Position numbers and translations under genes: made by a program. Positions 7,752 to 16,956 of a stretch of 43,946 bases of DNA are shown piece by piece. The notes beneath the pieces were generated by a model. That model worked only from the letters and a program-made list of their open reading frames with translations, ran no database searches and had not been told where the DNA came from. The first letter of the stretch is position 1; every line of letters begins with the position of its first letter. This stretch comes from a virus, in IMG/VR virus record IMGVR_UViG_3300022226_000010, positions 1 through 43,946 of that record; one strand, given 5' to 3'.

Positions 7752-8515
7752 TAATGACCTACCGTCTGGTACAGGGTTGCATGAACGCCATCGCTAAAAT
7801 AATCCCGCAACTTTCCGACCTTCCTGACAACGCCGTATTTCCCGAGATGATTGAAATACTTTTCGTCCTTGGCTTCCGCCGTCACCCAGCCCATGTGGTT
7901 CTTCTTCAACTCGATAAAGAACGCCAATCCGATCTCCAGCCGGTCCCGCGCCGACGCATCGGGGAACCAGACAGCGTGAGGATACGCGATTTTGCCACGA
8001 TATTCCAATGTGGCCACGCCCAAGGGTATCTCCCCGTACACCGCATGTTTTCCCATCATGGCGACAACCTCGCCACCGGCCTCCATTATCGGAGTGATTA
8101 TATCCATCAGCCATGCGTTAAACGTCAGCGCGTCCATGTCTTCCGGCAGATTCTCCACGTCATTGAAGGCACCCCGCTTGTACGCCGCCCAGACATACTT
8201 GATATGGTCCGTCTCGAACGCTGCAAACCGTGCCGACTTCCGCCGTAACGCCGTACTCCGCTTTAGACTATTGGTCTTTCGCGGTGCCGAATTCGAGGCC
8301 GACTTCTTCGATGACGAACGGGTCCGGGGCGACGACTTCGATTTCGACTTGGAAGAAACTGGAGTGACCGGCAGCAGACCAATCTTGCTTAAAGATTCTT
8401 CCACTAAATCCAACGTTGTAGACGGTTGTTCCGTCGTTGTAGTACGAATCTGAGTTGTAGAATCCAATGCCCTCTTCCTCTGCGCCTGGGATTTTCTTCG
8501 AGATTTCCTGGTCAT
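7751..8515 (-). CDS. GNAT-like phage protein with uncertain start
   Basis: The conserved part is the last 160 residues, from about position 8240 (FETDHIKYVWAAYKRGAF) through VAMMGKHAVYGEIPLG to MGWVTAEAKDEKYFNHLGKY and HATLYQTVGH. It resembles the GNAT-fold proteins next to internal-protein genes in T7-like phages. The start is a puzzle. After the nozzle gene stops at 8268 there is no ATG, GTG or TTG in this frame until 8137. The frame stays open upstream to ATG 8515 (GGAAGAG just before it), overlapping the nozzle gene by 248 bases and encoding a Ser/Lys/Arg-rich leader that looks like out-of-frame translation. The true start may be non-standard. Confidence 0.6.
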   Translation of the reverse strand: MTRKSRRKSQAQRKRALDSTTQIRTTTTEQPSTTLDLVEESLSKIGLLPVTPVSSKSKSKSSPRTRSSSKKSASNSAPRKTNSLKRSTALRRKSARFAAFETDHIKYVWAAYKRGAFNDVENLPEDMDALTFNAWLMDIITPIMEAGGEVVAMMGKHAVYGEIPLGVATLEYRGKIAYPHAVWFPDASARDRLEIGLAFFIELKKNHMGWVTAEAKDEKYFNHLGKYGVVRKVGKLRDYFSDGVHATLYQTVGH

Positions 8516-9845
8516 AAACACTCTTCCCGCCATACAGAATGCGGATCGTGACGGTCTGCGCGAACTGCTTCCGGTAGGTTATCCATCCCCTGATATCGAA
8601 TACGTCCGTGTCGGGTATCTGTATTAACCCCGAGCGTCTTATGACCGTGATATTGTCGGTCCCGCCATCCAGACTGCCGACGCCCTCCATCAGGTAGATA
8701 TTCCCCAACTCATCCCCGAGATAAACCACATCCGTATTGTCCAGCGGGTTGATAAGCTGCATCACCGTCTGCGGAGAGAAATTCATCGGATGCGCGGTGG
8801 TCCATTTTGACCACGGACTCAACCCCTGACTCGTGGGATCGTTCAGCGTTTTCTTGTGCAGCACCCAGACCGCCGACTGGTTGTTCGGAAAGCAGTAAAC
8901 GTCCTGCCCCCTGCGGTCATACTCAATCGTCCATCCCGTCACCTTGTCGATCAGGGGCGATATCTCGGCGGAAACGTCGTTGCTCTCCACGTCACCGAAG
9001 TTGATGGTGCCCGAGAGGCTTTCGATCCTCCCCGCCAGCCCCATGATAACGTCATTACCAATATTCTTGATGGCCTCCGTTCCCACCACGGCGGAACCAA
9101 CATGAAACTCCTGCATGGTGAAATCGGTGGCGTCATTCCCGGCTAACCTGAACAGTCTTCCACGCTCCGTCGATACCAGAAAGGCACCGAATGCAGCCTC
9201 CAGCCCATTGATGGGCCTGAGATCGGGCATGGGGAGAAACCATGCGGCATCGAATCCCAATGCAGAGGCCGGGCGGTCGCCCGCCGAAAGGTCTTCCGCG
9301 TTCTGAATGGCCGACCCCAGAATGACATGCGGGGTCGCCGTTCCTGACGTGACGTTCGCGTATATCGCCCGCTCGTTGTAAACGCGGCAGTACTTGGCAA
9401 AAAAATTGCCCCCGAGATTGTGGGCCAGATCGCTGAAAGTGGTGCCGTCCCACTTCTTCACCGTCTCAAGCCCCGAAAGGTCGGTGATGATTACGAAATC
9501 ACTAAGGGTGAAGTTATGTTCCCTCGGACCTCGCAGCTTTGCACCCGAAGCGGCGGTTCCTACAGAGACGAATGTCTGATCCCCGTCCCATGTGTAAACG
9601 GTATCGCCTGCCTGCACTAATGTAGATACCGACATATCGGGATTGATTAGCTGGGCAAAGCCGTTAATGCTCGCTGCATTGGGCGCGGTGGCGACAAGAT
9701 CGAACGCATTCCTTCGGGCCAGCGCCCGGTACTGGGGGTCGAGGTCGAAGTTGACCGACCCCGAAACGCATTCGTTCGGGTCAACGTCAGCGGTTCTACG
9801 TCGGGCGTTTATGCCCCCGCCAAACGTGATGACAGTTTCTGCCAT
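8268..9845 (-). CDS. Tail nozzle / tubular protein B-like beta-propeller
   Basis: 525 residues starting MAETVITFGGGINARRRTAD, the typical beginning of podovirus tail tubular or stabilisation proteins (MA..V..F.GG...R). Repeated short beta-strand units (TWDGDQTF, KKWDGTTF, YLGDELGNIYLMEG) point to a propeller. The C-terminus ends FVIEEVGLEFGTAKDQ, the usual last strand. It should form the distal nozzle of the short tail, next to the connector gene just upstream. Start ATG 9845 overlaps the stop of that gene (TAATG). Confidence 0.8.
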   Translation of the reverse strand: MAETVITFGGGINARRRTADVDPNECVSGSVNFDLDPQYRALARRNAFDLVATAPNAASINGFAQLINPDMSVSTLVQAGDTVYTWDGDQTFVSVGTAASGAKLRGPREHNFTLSDFVIITDLSGLETVKKWDGTTFSDLAHNLGGNFFAKYCRVYNERAIYANVTSGTATPHVILGSAIQNAEDLSAGDRPASALGFDAAWFLPMPDLRPINGLEAAFGAFLVSTERGRLFRLAGNDATDFTMQEFHVGSAVVGTEAIKNIGNDVIMGLAGRIESLSGTINFGDVESNDVSAEISPLIDKVTGWTIEYDRRGQDVYCFPNNQSAVWVLHKKTLNDPTSQGLSPWSKWTTAHPMNFSPQTVMQLINPLDNTDVVYLGDELGNIYLMEGVGSLDGGTDNITVIRRSGLIQIPDTDVFDIRGWITYRKQFAQTVTIRILYGGKSVYDQEISKKIPGAEEEGIGFYNSDSYYNDGTTVYNVGFSGRIFKQDWSAAGHSSFFQVEIEVVAPDPFVIEEVGLEFGTAKDQ

Positions 9846-10576
9846 TAACGCTTACCATAGCGTTTGCGGCGTTGTGTTCGCGCCATGTAATCCAGCGACC
9901 TTGCGAGACTGGAACGGAACATGCTCTGATCGAACTCCTTCTTGAAGACCCGGTTCCATGCCTCGGATACAACGGGCACCATCGCCGCCGTGACCGTATC
10001 GGCCATCGGCATTGTCTCGGTCGCCATCGTGGAAGTCAGGACAAGCTGTTTCTCATACAGCATGTTCCACGTTTGACCCGCCTGTTCCGTGGTGGGCTCC
10101 CTGTCCAGCCTCAAAGCCCCATCAACGGGGCTGATCGCCCAAAAACTCGGGTCGCCCGTGAAGTCGGTGGCCATCACCTGATCCCGCAACATGCGGGCGT
10201 AGCCTCCGGGGTATTCATAGGCCAGCAGCCCGGACGTGGCCCCCCTCATAACTCTGTCCCGGTAATCCTCCCCAGCTACACGCTCAAAGTCATTGGGGAA
10301 CGAATACTCCCGCTGGCCCGTCGCAAGCGTAAAGGTCGCGCTGGAAGCCTCGTTGGGAAATAGCCCCATCGCGTAGATTTCATGCAAGCCTTCCTGCCAA
10401 AGCTGAACGGCGAGGTCTATTTCCGTCTGCCTGCCCGAATCCGTGAATGCACCAGTCGCCACACCGCCAGTCGCCGTCGAGGCAATCGTGGAGGTGACAA
10501 GTTCGCCCGCATCGCCCTGGATTACCCTGACGCGCTTGAGCGTTTCATTGACTGCTTGCAGAAATGTAACGGCCAT
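9845..10576 (-). CDS. Head-to-tail connector (tail tubular protein A / gp11-like adaptor)
   Basis: 243 residues starting MAVTFLQAVNETLKRVRVIQ, a standard opening for podovirus tail adaptors. The body has ATFTLATGQREYSFPNDFER (about residues 85-105), the recurrent LxTGQxxYxLPxDFxR element, and ends in a basic tail (TQRRKRYGKR). It should bind under the portal and hold the nozzle. I chose ATG 10576, ten bases past the tailspike stop; an upstream ATG-like start at 10627 would overlap the tailspike and adds an unlikely leader. Confidence 0.8.
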   Translation of the reverse strand: MAVTFLQAVNETLKRVRVIQGDAGELVTSTIASTATGGVATGAFTDSGRQTEIDLAVQLWQEGLHEIYAMGLFPNEASSATFTLATGQREYSFPNDFERVAGEDYRDRVMRGATSGLLAYEYPGGYARMLRDQVMATDFTGDPSFWAISPVDGALRLDREPTTEQAGQTWNMLYEKQLVLTSTMATETMPMADTVTAAMVPVVSEAWNRVFKKEFDQSMFRSSLARSLDYMARTQRRKRYGKR

Positions 10577-10586
10577 TCGTTTATCC

Positions 10587-12827
10587 TCACAAATTCGCCA
10601 TTGCGGTAAATACCGCTTCCGTATCATGGAAATCCCATGTCACCGTATTGTCGGTAATTCCCGTGCCCGTCCCCGTAGGTCCGCCCGACCCGGCGGAAGT
10701 CCCGGCGACGGTGCATTTGTAGATCCGGTTAGGAGTGTCGTTTTCCACCCAATCGCCGATTTCATACGCTGTTGTTGGTGCCCAAGCCGTAGCCATAGCC
10801 CCGGCAGTCGTGCAAATCCATCCAATCGGATTTCCGACAGATGGCGCAATATTATCGAAGGTGTCTCCCACGATATAGTCCCCCCATGTCGGAGCTTGAT
10901 CCAAGAATGAACGAATGGGCCGCATCTGGTTCACGGTGGCACTCACAAACCCACCGCTTCCAAAATTGCGAGGAATCTCGCCACCCAAGCACATCTTTAC
11001 ATGGCTTATGCGGAACTCGACCGGAGCAGTAATCGTGTCGGAACCCGTTGGGCGAAAAATGCTTGTACCCGTCCCCTCCGTTATGGCCGTCTGCGCTGTT
11101 GAGTACCATGTATCTTTATCGACAGAAGTAACGATTGAACGGTAGCCCGCTTCATTATGCCATCCCGGAGTAGCCGTGCCATCGAAGCGAAAAAGTTGAT
11201 TTGCTCCTTCTTGGTGAATATATCGCCACCGAATCCCGAAACCTATTTGCGCGCCAAAACCATCCGCGTCATTCAAATAACTGGATGGTAGCGAAAAGTT
11301 AAATGTCGGATAAGGAAAGTTGGTTCGCGCACGAACAGCAAATACGCGACCCTCAAATTCATCGTTTACAAGACCTATCTCGTAAATAACGGTGCCGTTG
11401 ATTTCGTCAATATAGAATTGCGCGAAATCACAAGCCAACATGTTTGTCACTTTAGGAGTACCCACCAATCCGCAAAGCCACCCGTCTTTGCTTGCCGATG
11501 CCTCGACCAGCGGCATTTCAGTATCGCGCAAATGAATGGCTTGCATAATAGAACCGATACCATCCAGCCTAACGCGCCCAACATGCTGATCGGTTACAAC
11601 AATTTCGCCAGCAGCAAAGTTCACATGATTCTTTATCTCGACCGACCACGAACTATTTACGGTCCCGGAGGTGTTGTATTCGATAAGATCGCTTGAAAGA
11701 ATGCTTGTGGAGTCCTGATTGCCCCGGACACCATCCAGCGTCACCTTGCAAACATTGCAAACAGACAGCTTCATGCCGTTATCGAAAAGGCCCCATGCCC
11801 CCCTTACTATCGTGTGGCGAGTGCCGTTAGAATTGATGCCGTCATCGTGATAAATATTATAGGTTGGGGATGTCCCGCTCTGTTCGTAATGCAGACCGTT
11901 TATATAATTCCAGCCTTCCCCATCAAATCTGATAAGTGAGTTCTTCGCCACGGAAATCCCGCCGCCCTCGATAACTATATTATCAATGATAATTTCGCGA
12001 AATGCTTTGAAATCAAACAATTCTGTCCAAGGCGACGTGTCATTCCAGCCGCCGTTAAAAACATGAATGTTCTGAAAATACATTCCGGTGCCGATGACAC
12101 CATCACCAGTGCCTGCATTGGTATAGCCTAGAAACCCACCAATATCGTCTAGAAGCAAAACACCCAGCCACGATGAAGACGATCCGAAATAGATGGTGTG
12201 AACTCCGGTTATATTTGTGCAGTGATAGCAAAGACCGGAAAAGCCACGAAATCCTATATTCATACTCACCCATTGATGAGCATCATTACCACCAATGCCG
12301 TTGCCAAACTGAAAGCAATGCTGGTTGGCTGTGCCCGGATTTTTAGACCGAAACCCAATATCTCTCCAAACGCAATCATAGGCATTGTTAATATGAGCTG
12401 TTGAATCTCCCGGATTTGTAAACAGCCACAGCACATCACCAGCCGTAGTGCTGTCCAGCATGATTGTAGAGCCGCCATTAGCAATCGTTGGGGACATTGC
12501 ATGACCTTCACCAAACACGCTGATAGTGCCCTCAGATGTCAGCCCAACCCCGGCCACAGGAACAACGCGGTAAACTCCCCTCGGAAAATGAAGGATGCGC
12601 GTACCGCCATCTGCCTCGGCAACGTCGATTGCCGCCTGAATAGCTGCCCTATCGTCCGTGGTGCTATCGCCCACAGCGCCATAATCCTTGACATTGATAA
12701 AGCTATTTCCACGCGCTCGGCTCAGCGATGCCCTGTAATCCCCGTCACCCGAAAGCGGGATAGGAATATCCGCACCCGAAATATTCTTGGTCGCGGGAAG
12801 TGCTGGTAAATTAGGAATTGTCGTCAT
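10587..12827 (-). CDS. Tailspike, pectate-lyase-type beta-helix depolymerase with C-terminal carbohydrate-binding module
   Basis: 746 residues. Residues 45-85 (NVKDYGAVGDSTTDDRAAIQ and HFPRGVYRV) are the signature opening of the Pectate_lyase_3 right-handed beta-helix found in phage spikes. The middle has many short Gly/Asn-rich turns. Residues about 695-730 (WAPTTAYEIGDWVENDTPNR, IYKC) match CBM5/12-like carbohydrate-binding modules. The likely job is cutting or gripping host capsule or O-polysaccharide at the tail. Catalytic residues cannot be assigned by eye. The DNA of 11.2-12.4 kb is visibly richer in A+T than its neighbours, a sign that the receptor domain was exchanged. It sits unusually before, not after, the tube genes. 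Confidence 0.85.
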   Translation of the reverse strand: MTTIPNLPALPATKNISGADIPIPLSGDGDYRASLSRARGNSFINVKDYGAVGDSTTDDRAAIQAAIDVAEADGGTRILHFPRGVYRVVPVAGVGLTSEGTISVFGEGHAMSPTIANGGSTIMLDSTTAGDVLWLFTNPGDSTAHINNAYDCVWRDIGFRSKNPGTANQHCFQFGNGIGGNDAHQWVSMNIGFRGFSGLCYHCTNITGVHTIYFGSSSSWLGVLLLDDIGGFLGYTNAGTGDGVIGTGMYFQNIHVFNGGWNDTSPWTELFDFKAFREIIIDNIVIEGGGISVAKNSLIRFDGEGWNYINGLHYEQSGTSPTYNIYHDDGINSNGTRHTIVRGAWGLFDNGMKLSVCNVCKVTLDGVRGNQDSTSILSSDLIEYNTSGTVNSSWSVEIKNHVNFAAGEIVVTDQHVGRVRLDGIGSIMQAIHLRDTEMPLVEASASKDGWLCGLVGTPKVTNMLACDFAQFYIDEINGTVIYEIGLVNDEFEGRVFAVRARTNFPYPTFNFSLPSSYLNDADGFGAQIGFGIRWRYIHQEGANQLFRFDGTATPGWHNEAGYRSIVTSVDKDTWYSTAQTAITEGTGTSIFRPTGSDTITAPVEFRISHVKMCLGGEIPRNFGSGGFVSATVNQMRPIRSFLDQAPTWGDYIVGDTFDNIAPSVGNPIGWICTTAGAMATAWAPTTAYEIGDWVENDTPNRIYKCTVAGTSAGSGGPTGTGTGITDNTVTWDFHDTEAVFTAMANL

Positions 12828-12844
12828 AGCTGCATTCTATCCTT

Positions 12845-15800
12845 TTATTTCCTACGCTTCCAAGTGCCCCGACGACGACGCCAGCGCCCCAGCTTATCGC
12901 CCAGGCCCAAACCGCCATGTCCGGTGAAAGCCTGCACAAACTGCTGATATAGGCTCTGTATCGTCGCCACAGCCGTACTCGTAGCGGTAAGAACCACATC
13001 GGTAAGCGGAACAACAAGTTCACGAACAAGCGTTGCCACCCCTGTAGCGGTTGCCGCCAGTGTTTTAAATAACAAGGCAACTCTTGCCAGAGTCGCGGAC
13101 GCTGTAGATGTTGCGACTAAAGCTATGCTCGTAAAAGCCCTGCTGAGAAGCAATGTCGCAGCGCCCGTCGCCGTCACTGCGAGAGTGCGGAATGCCGTAA
13201 CTAACCGTTGAATGGTGGCTACACCTGTGGCCGTAGCTGCAAGGGTAATCTCCGTCAATGCGGAGATAAGTAGCTCGATAAGAGTGGCTATGCCCGTGGC
13301 TGTAGCCGAGAACAGCCGCACGTAAGTGGCGCGACGGAATAACGTGGCTATACCCGTGCTAACCGCGATGAAGACTTTACGGAAAAGAGCCCGCCGGGCA
13401 AGGGTGGCAACGCCCGTGGCTGTCGCCGCAAGAGTGCGGAGATATACAGGGATGCCCTGAACAAGAGTAGCGATGCCCGTCGCCGCTGCCGCGAGCGTCT
13501 TGAAAAAACCTCTCAACAAGAATGCTCTGGACGGGCCTATCTGTTCATAAGCCCCGCCATTGATAAGCTCCCAGTCGCCCTTCTGGAAATTGTCTTCCCC
13601 GCCAATAAGCCCGTAATGCCCTGAACCCACTTGTGTTGTCAGGAAAACCGCGTGTGGGCTGTTCTTCTCTGTCGCGATAACAGTCGCAATGGCGGAGAAA
13701 ACACGGGCGCTGAACGGGAAGGCATTCGTTATTGTCACCACGCCTGTTGCGACTGCTGATACAATGCGAGGCGCAATCCGTTGACGCGCCAGCGTTGCCA
13801 CACCAGTTGCGGTAGCCGCAAGCGTGACGAGCGTAGCCGCCAAATCCTCGGCAATAAGCGTTACTAACCCTGTCGCCGCTGCCGGTAGCGTAACCGTACT
13901 GAAATTCTTCAGGGCAGTAGCTACGCCCGTGGCCGTTGCCGATACGGTGCGGAAGAACAAACCCAGCTTGTTTAATGTGGCAACGGCAGCAGCAGTCGCA
14001 GCAAGGGTTATCTGCGTAGCGCCCAGTTGATCTGCGATCATCGTGGCGGTAGCGGTAACGGTAGCCGCAAAAGCGCGGAAAGCCCGCCAACGACGCGCCA
14101 AGGTAGCCGTTACTGCGGTTGTCGCGGAAAGAACCACTTGCGTGAATGCTTGGCTAAAAGCCAACACGGCAGCGCCCGTGGCCGTCGTGGATAACGTCCG
14201 AAGGGCAAGCCATCTCTTGTTTACGGTCGCCGTCACTGTCGCAGTAGCGGACATAACACGACGAAACAGCCCTTGTATTAACAGTGTAGCGGAGCCCGTG
14301 GCAGTCACGGCCAGCGTTCGTCCTGCACGCAAACGCCTTTCAAGAACAGCAACCACTGTGGCCGTAGCCGCCAAGGTGATTTCCGTTAATGCCGAGATTA
14401 ATTGCTCTATTAATGTCGCGATGCCTGTGGCCGCAGCAGAAATTATGCGAGAAAACGCCGCCCGCTTGATTATCGTGGCAACGCCCGTCGAAACAGCAGA
14501 CAAAGCGCGGGAAACAGAGGCCAGCCGCAACAAGGTCGCTGTGCCTGTTGCTGTCGCCCCCAGAACGCGATTAACAAATTTCTGAAACGCTAGAACGGCG
14601 GCACCGATTGCCGTAGCGGCAAACCGTATATCTTGCCGAATGTTTAATGTCGTGACAATTCTAGAGCCACCGGCCGCCGTGGCTGGTCCTGTCGTGTCGG
14701 AGGTGCCGACACCTTCCGCCCAGTCATTAGCCGTGCCGTCATTTGTATGTGCGTTGGCTTCGTCTTTATTAAAAACGTAAGCAGCAGCGCCGCCCGAATC
14801 TATGTCGCCATCGTCCGGCAAAACAACGGCCTTGCCATCAGATGTCCGAACCAACTCAATAGTAGATGAATTGCTCCAGTCAATCTTGCGCTCCCATAAA
14901 GCAAGCTGGGATAACCCACCATCAAGATTGCTTGCACCAGTTGTCCAGTTTTGCCCTATGGCGCTGCCGACATCCTGATTGCGGAAAATACCATCAAGGA
15001 CAAAAGTCGTTGCAACTGTGCTGTCCTGCACCCCGTCTATATAATTATCATAATCGTCTGTCGCAGCAGTATTTACCCACCCGCAAACATGGTGCCATAC
15101 GTCTTCTGTCGGTACGGCATTGTTTGCAGATATCCACCGATACACAACTCCACCAGCAGCATTCTGGAATAAAAAATCAACCCTGTCAGTTGTTTGCAAA
15201 ACCATCGCCTTGCGGCTTGAGCTTAAAATCGTTGGGGTGCCTGTTGTGTCTCGCCTGATCCAGAATGACCAACTTAGTTCTTTGCCGTCAGTAAGCCCGG
15301 CATTGCTCCCAGAATCATCAAAGCCACTACCGGCAGCACCATCGAAATCCACAGCGGGAGCGGTGCCCTCCGATGCAGGCTTCAGCGTCCTGAAAAACAA
15401 TGCGGCGCGGTTCAGCGTTGCCGTAACAGCAGCCGTCGCCGCCAAGGTAAGCTCCGTCAGGGTCGCCCCGAGGTCTTCTATCAGCGTGGCAACACCAGTC
15501 GCCGCCGCGGAAAGAGTACGATTAACGAGTGCCGCCGCCGTATTAAGGGTCGCCGCTCCGGTTGCTGTCGCCGCATTGGTGATGCTGGAAAAAGCTTGCG
15601 AGAAAGCCAGCGTTGCCGCCCCGGTCGCCGTCGCCGCCAATGTTCTGAATAAAGAGGCCCGTCTCGCCAAAGTCGCCGCTACCGTAGCCGTTGCCGCGAG
15701 AGTTTCCTCGGTAGGGCCACCAGCCGCAGAAGCAATCGCAAACTGAATACCGGCAAGGCCGTCAGTCACCGCTGACGTGACAGTACACGTTCCGGTCGCG

Positions 15801-16393
15801 CCGCTCGTTACATCCTTGGTGGCCCACATGCCGGACGCATCGGAAGCGCCACTACCCGACTGTTGGCTGTCTCCGAGCGTCCAGCCCGTGCCGCTTACAG
15901 TAAAGGCATGGCCGTCCCCACCGTCGAACGCCCCCACCGTAAAAGCAAGGCGATCATTGGCGGCAACGGTAAACCCGGTTACGGCGTGGCTGGTGCCAAC
16001 TGCGTTATATTCCGTACCGGGGCCGTTGGCATCCATGGGAGTCGTGTCGTCGTTCCCCTGGATATGGATATACCAGCCGTATAGTTCGTTGGTTGTGTCA
16101 CAGGTAACGCCCTGCGTCGCCCCCTCGGTGCCGTCCGCAATGCGCCAGTATACGGCCATCGCGACATCGGTGGTATTGTCGCCTATCTGGAATTCGCGGG
16201 TCCAGCCGGTAACGGCATTCCACTCACCGGCAAGGGGGTTTGCGTCATCACTGCCGACAATAATCAACAACAGATCGCCGTTGTCGATGGTGGCGTCCGT
16301 CGGCTTGGTCAGCGTGATAAGGGACTCGACGTTGCCACCACTGTCGTTGACGGTCCAGGCGGCACCAGAGGCGGCAATGAAGGGAACAGCCAT
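12845..16393 (-). CDS. Giant repeat protein with about 25 copies of a 20-residue ATATGVATL unit and a LamG-like insert
   Basis: 1182 residues. Residues 1-226 form a beta-rich N-terminal domain (VESLITLTKPTDATIDNGDL). Residues 229-337 hold the first repeats of the type TLAATATGVATLARR. Residues about 345-575 are a concanavalin/LamG-like domain (LSWSFWIRRD, DVWHHVCGWV, NYIDGVQDS). Repeats resume at about 588 and run to 1150, broken near 930-985 by an aromatic insert (GSGHYGLIGGEDNFQKGDWE). The C-terminus is strongly basic (GRWRRRRGTWKRRK). The repeat is Ala/Thr-rich with a leucine and often an Arg pair, so a long filament or solenoid is plausible. Location next to the tailspike suggests a virion fibre or host-contact protein. 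No known family assigned. Confidence 0.8.
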   Translation of the reverse strand: MAVPFIAASGAAWTVNDSGGNVESLITLTKPTDATIDNGDLLLIIVGSDDANPLAGEWNAVTGWTREFQIGDNTTDVAMAVYWRIADGTEGATQGVTCDTTNELYGWYIHIQGNDDTTPMDANGPGTEYNAVGTSHAVTGFTVAANDRLAFTVGAFDGGDGHAFTVSGTGWTLGDSQQSGSGASDASGMWATKDVTSGATGTCTVTSAVTDGLAGIQFAIASAAGGPTEETLAATATVAATLARRASLFRTLAATATGAATLAFSQAFSSITNAATATGAATLNTAAALVNRTLSAAATGVATLIEDLGATLTELTLAATAAVTATLNRAALFFRTLKPASEGTAPAVDFDGAAGSGFDDSGSNAGLTDGKELSWSFWIRRDTTGTPTILSSSRKAMVLQTTDRVDFLFQNAAGGVVYRWISANNAVPTEDVWHHVCGWVNTAATDDYDNYIDGVQDSTVATTFVLDGIFRNQDVGSAIGQNWTTGASNLDGGLSQLALWERKIDWSNSSTIELVRTSDGKAVVLPDDGDIDSGGAAAYVFNKDEANAHTNDGTANDWAEGVGTSDTTGPATAAGGSRIVTTLNIRQDIRFAATAIGAAVLAFQKFVNRVLGATATGTATLLRLASVSRALSAVSTGVATIIKRAAFSRIISAAATGIATLIEQLISALTEITLAATATVVAVLERRLRAGRTLAVTATGSATLLIQGLFRRVMSATATVTATVNKRWLALRTLSTTATGAAVLAFSQAFTQVVLSATTAVTATLARRWRAFRAFAATVTATATMIADQLGATQITLAATAAAVATLNKLGLFFRTVSATATGVATALKNFSTVTLPAAATGLVTLIAEDLAATLVTLAATATGVATLARQRIAPRIVSAVATGVVTITNAFPFSARVFSAIATVIATEKNSPHAVFLTTQVGSGHYGLIGGEDNFQKGDWELINGGAYEQIGPSRAFLLRGFFKTLAAAATGIATLVQGIPVYLRTLAATATGVATLARRALFRKVFIAVSTGIATLFRRATYVRLFSATATGIATLIELLISALTEITLAATATGVATIQRLVTAFRTLAVTATGAATLLLSRAFTSIALVATSTASATLARVALLFKTLAATATGVATLVRELVVPLTDVVLTATSTAVATIQSLYQQFVQAFTGHGGLGLGDKLGRWRRRRGTWKRRK

Positions 16394-16441
16394 TAGCCAT
16401 CCCCCTCTATGCTATGGCAGAAAGTTAATAGGGCATACACA

Positions 16442-16822
16442 TTAGGTTTGCTGCAACCGGAACGTATACCTGATCTGGTCGTCGGTCGCCGCTGCAACGG
16501 TGGTATGTGTACCGCGAATGAGCATCTTGGATGCCGTTCCGGTCGAATCCCAAAACAAGGCCGCTTCCTCGACACTGAAGCCGGAACCCCGGTTGATCGT
16601 TACCGTGCCGATCCACTCGGCAGTATCGGAAGCGCCCGCCTGCTCTCCAGTGGATGTCGCGATAACCGTGCCCTCGGTCGCCCGGTTCTCAAGATCGAGA
16701 TCGGACGCCGCCTCGGTGGTCGTGCCGGAACCGAAGCCAATCGCCCATACGGTAGCGGTGGTCCCGGCAACCAGCAGGTCCGTTAAGAAGAACGCCCCAG
16801 ATGTTGTAAACACCGCTGCCAT
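16442..16822 (-). CDS. Small beta-rich structural protein
   Basis: 126 residues with alternating polar and hydrophobic stretches (TVWAIGFGSGTTTEAASDLD, ALFWDSTGTASKMLIRGTH), typical of phage decoration or tail-tip proteins that precede repeat fibres. The ATG at 16822 has GGAGG about ten bases upstream, and that site lies within the upstream 57-codon gene. Function unknown. Confidence 0.7.
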   Translation of the reverse strand: MAAVFTTSGAFFLTDLLVAGTTATVWAIGFGSGTTTEAASDLDLENRATEGTVIATSTGEQAGASDTAEWIGTVTINRGSGFSVEEAALFWDSTGTASKMLIRGTHTTVAAATDDQIRYTFRLQQT

Positions 16823-16956
16823 GTCAACTTTCCTCCAAAGAACAATTTAATTGCGTGCCACTTGTTGATGGGGATTTCTTCCCACGTATCGGACCCGCGT
16901 CGTTTGTGCTGCACTCGCGTAAGTTTTCCTACAAACTTACTTTTCGCACGGATCAT
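16783..16956 (-). CDS. Small basic protein (57 residues), unknown function
   Basis: ATG at 16956 overlaps the TGA of the upstream gene as ATGA. The N-terminal 45 residues (MIRAKSKFVGKLTRVQHKRR, DTWEEIPINKWHAIKLF) look like a genuine protein. The frame then runs 40 bases into the next gene before TAA at 16783. Because its mRNA supplies the GGAGG site of the following gene, the two are likely coupled. No function recognised. Confidence 0.6.
   Translation of the reverse strand: MIRAKSKFVGKLTRVQHKRRGSDTWEEIPINKWHAIKLFFGGKLTWQRCLQHLGRSS

Noticed and set aside
7051-7797. 248-codon plus-strand frame opposite an internal virion protein
   Set aside because: Cys/Ser/Pro-rich shadow; the minus-strand frame is coupled to its neighbours and looks like a real protein.
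13545-14090. 181-codon second minus-strand frame inside the repeat protein gene
   Set aside because: It is a shifted reading of the repeat DNA (Cys/Arg/Tyr-rich), which yields long open frames only because the repeats lack stops.
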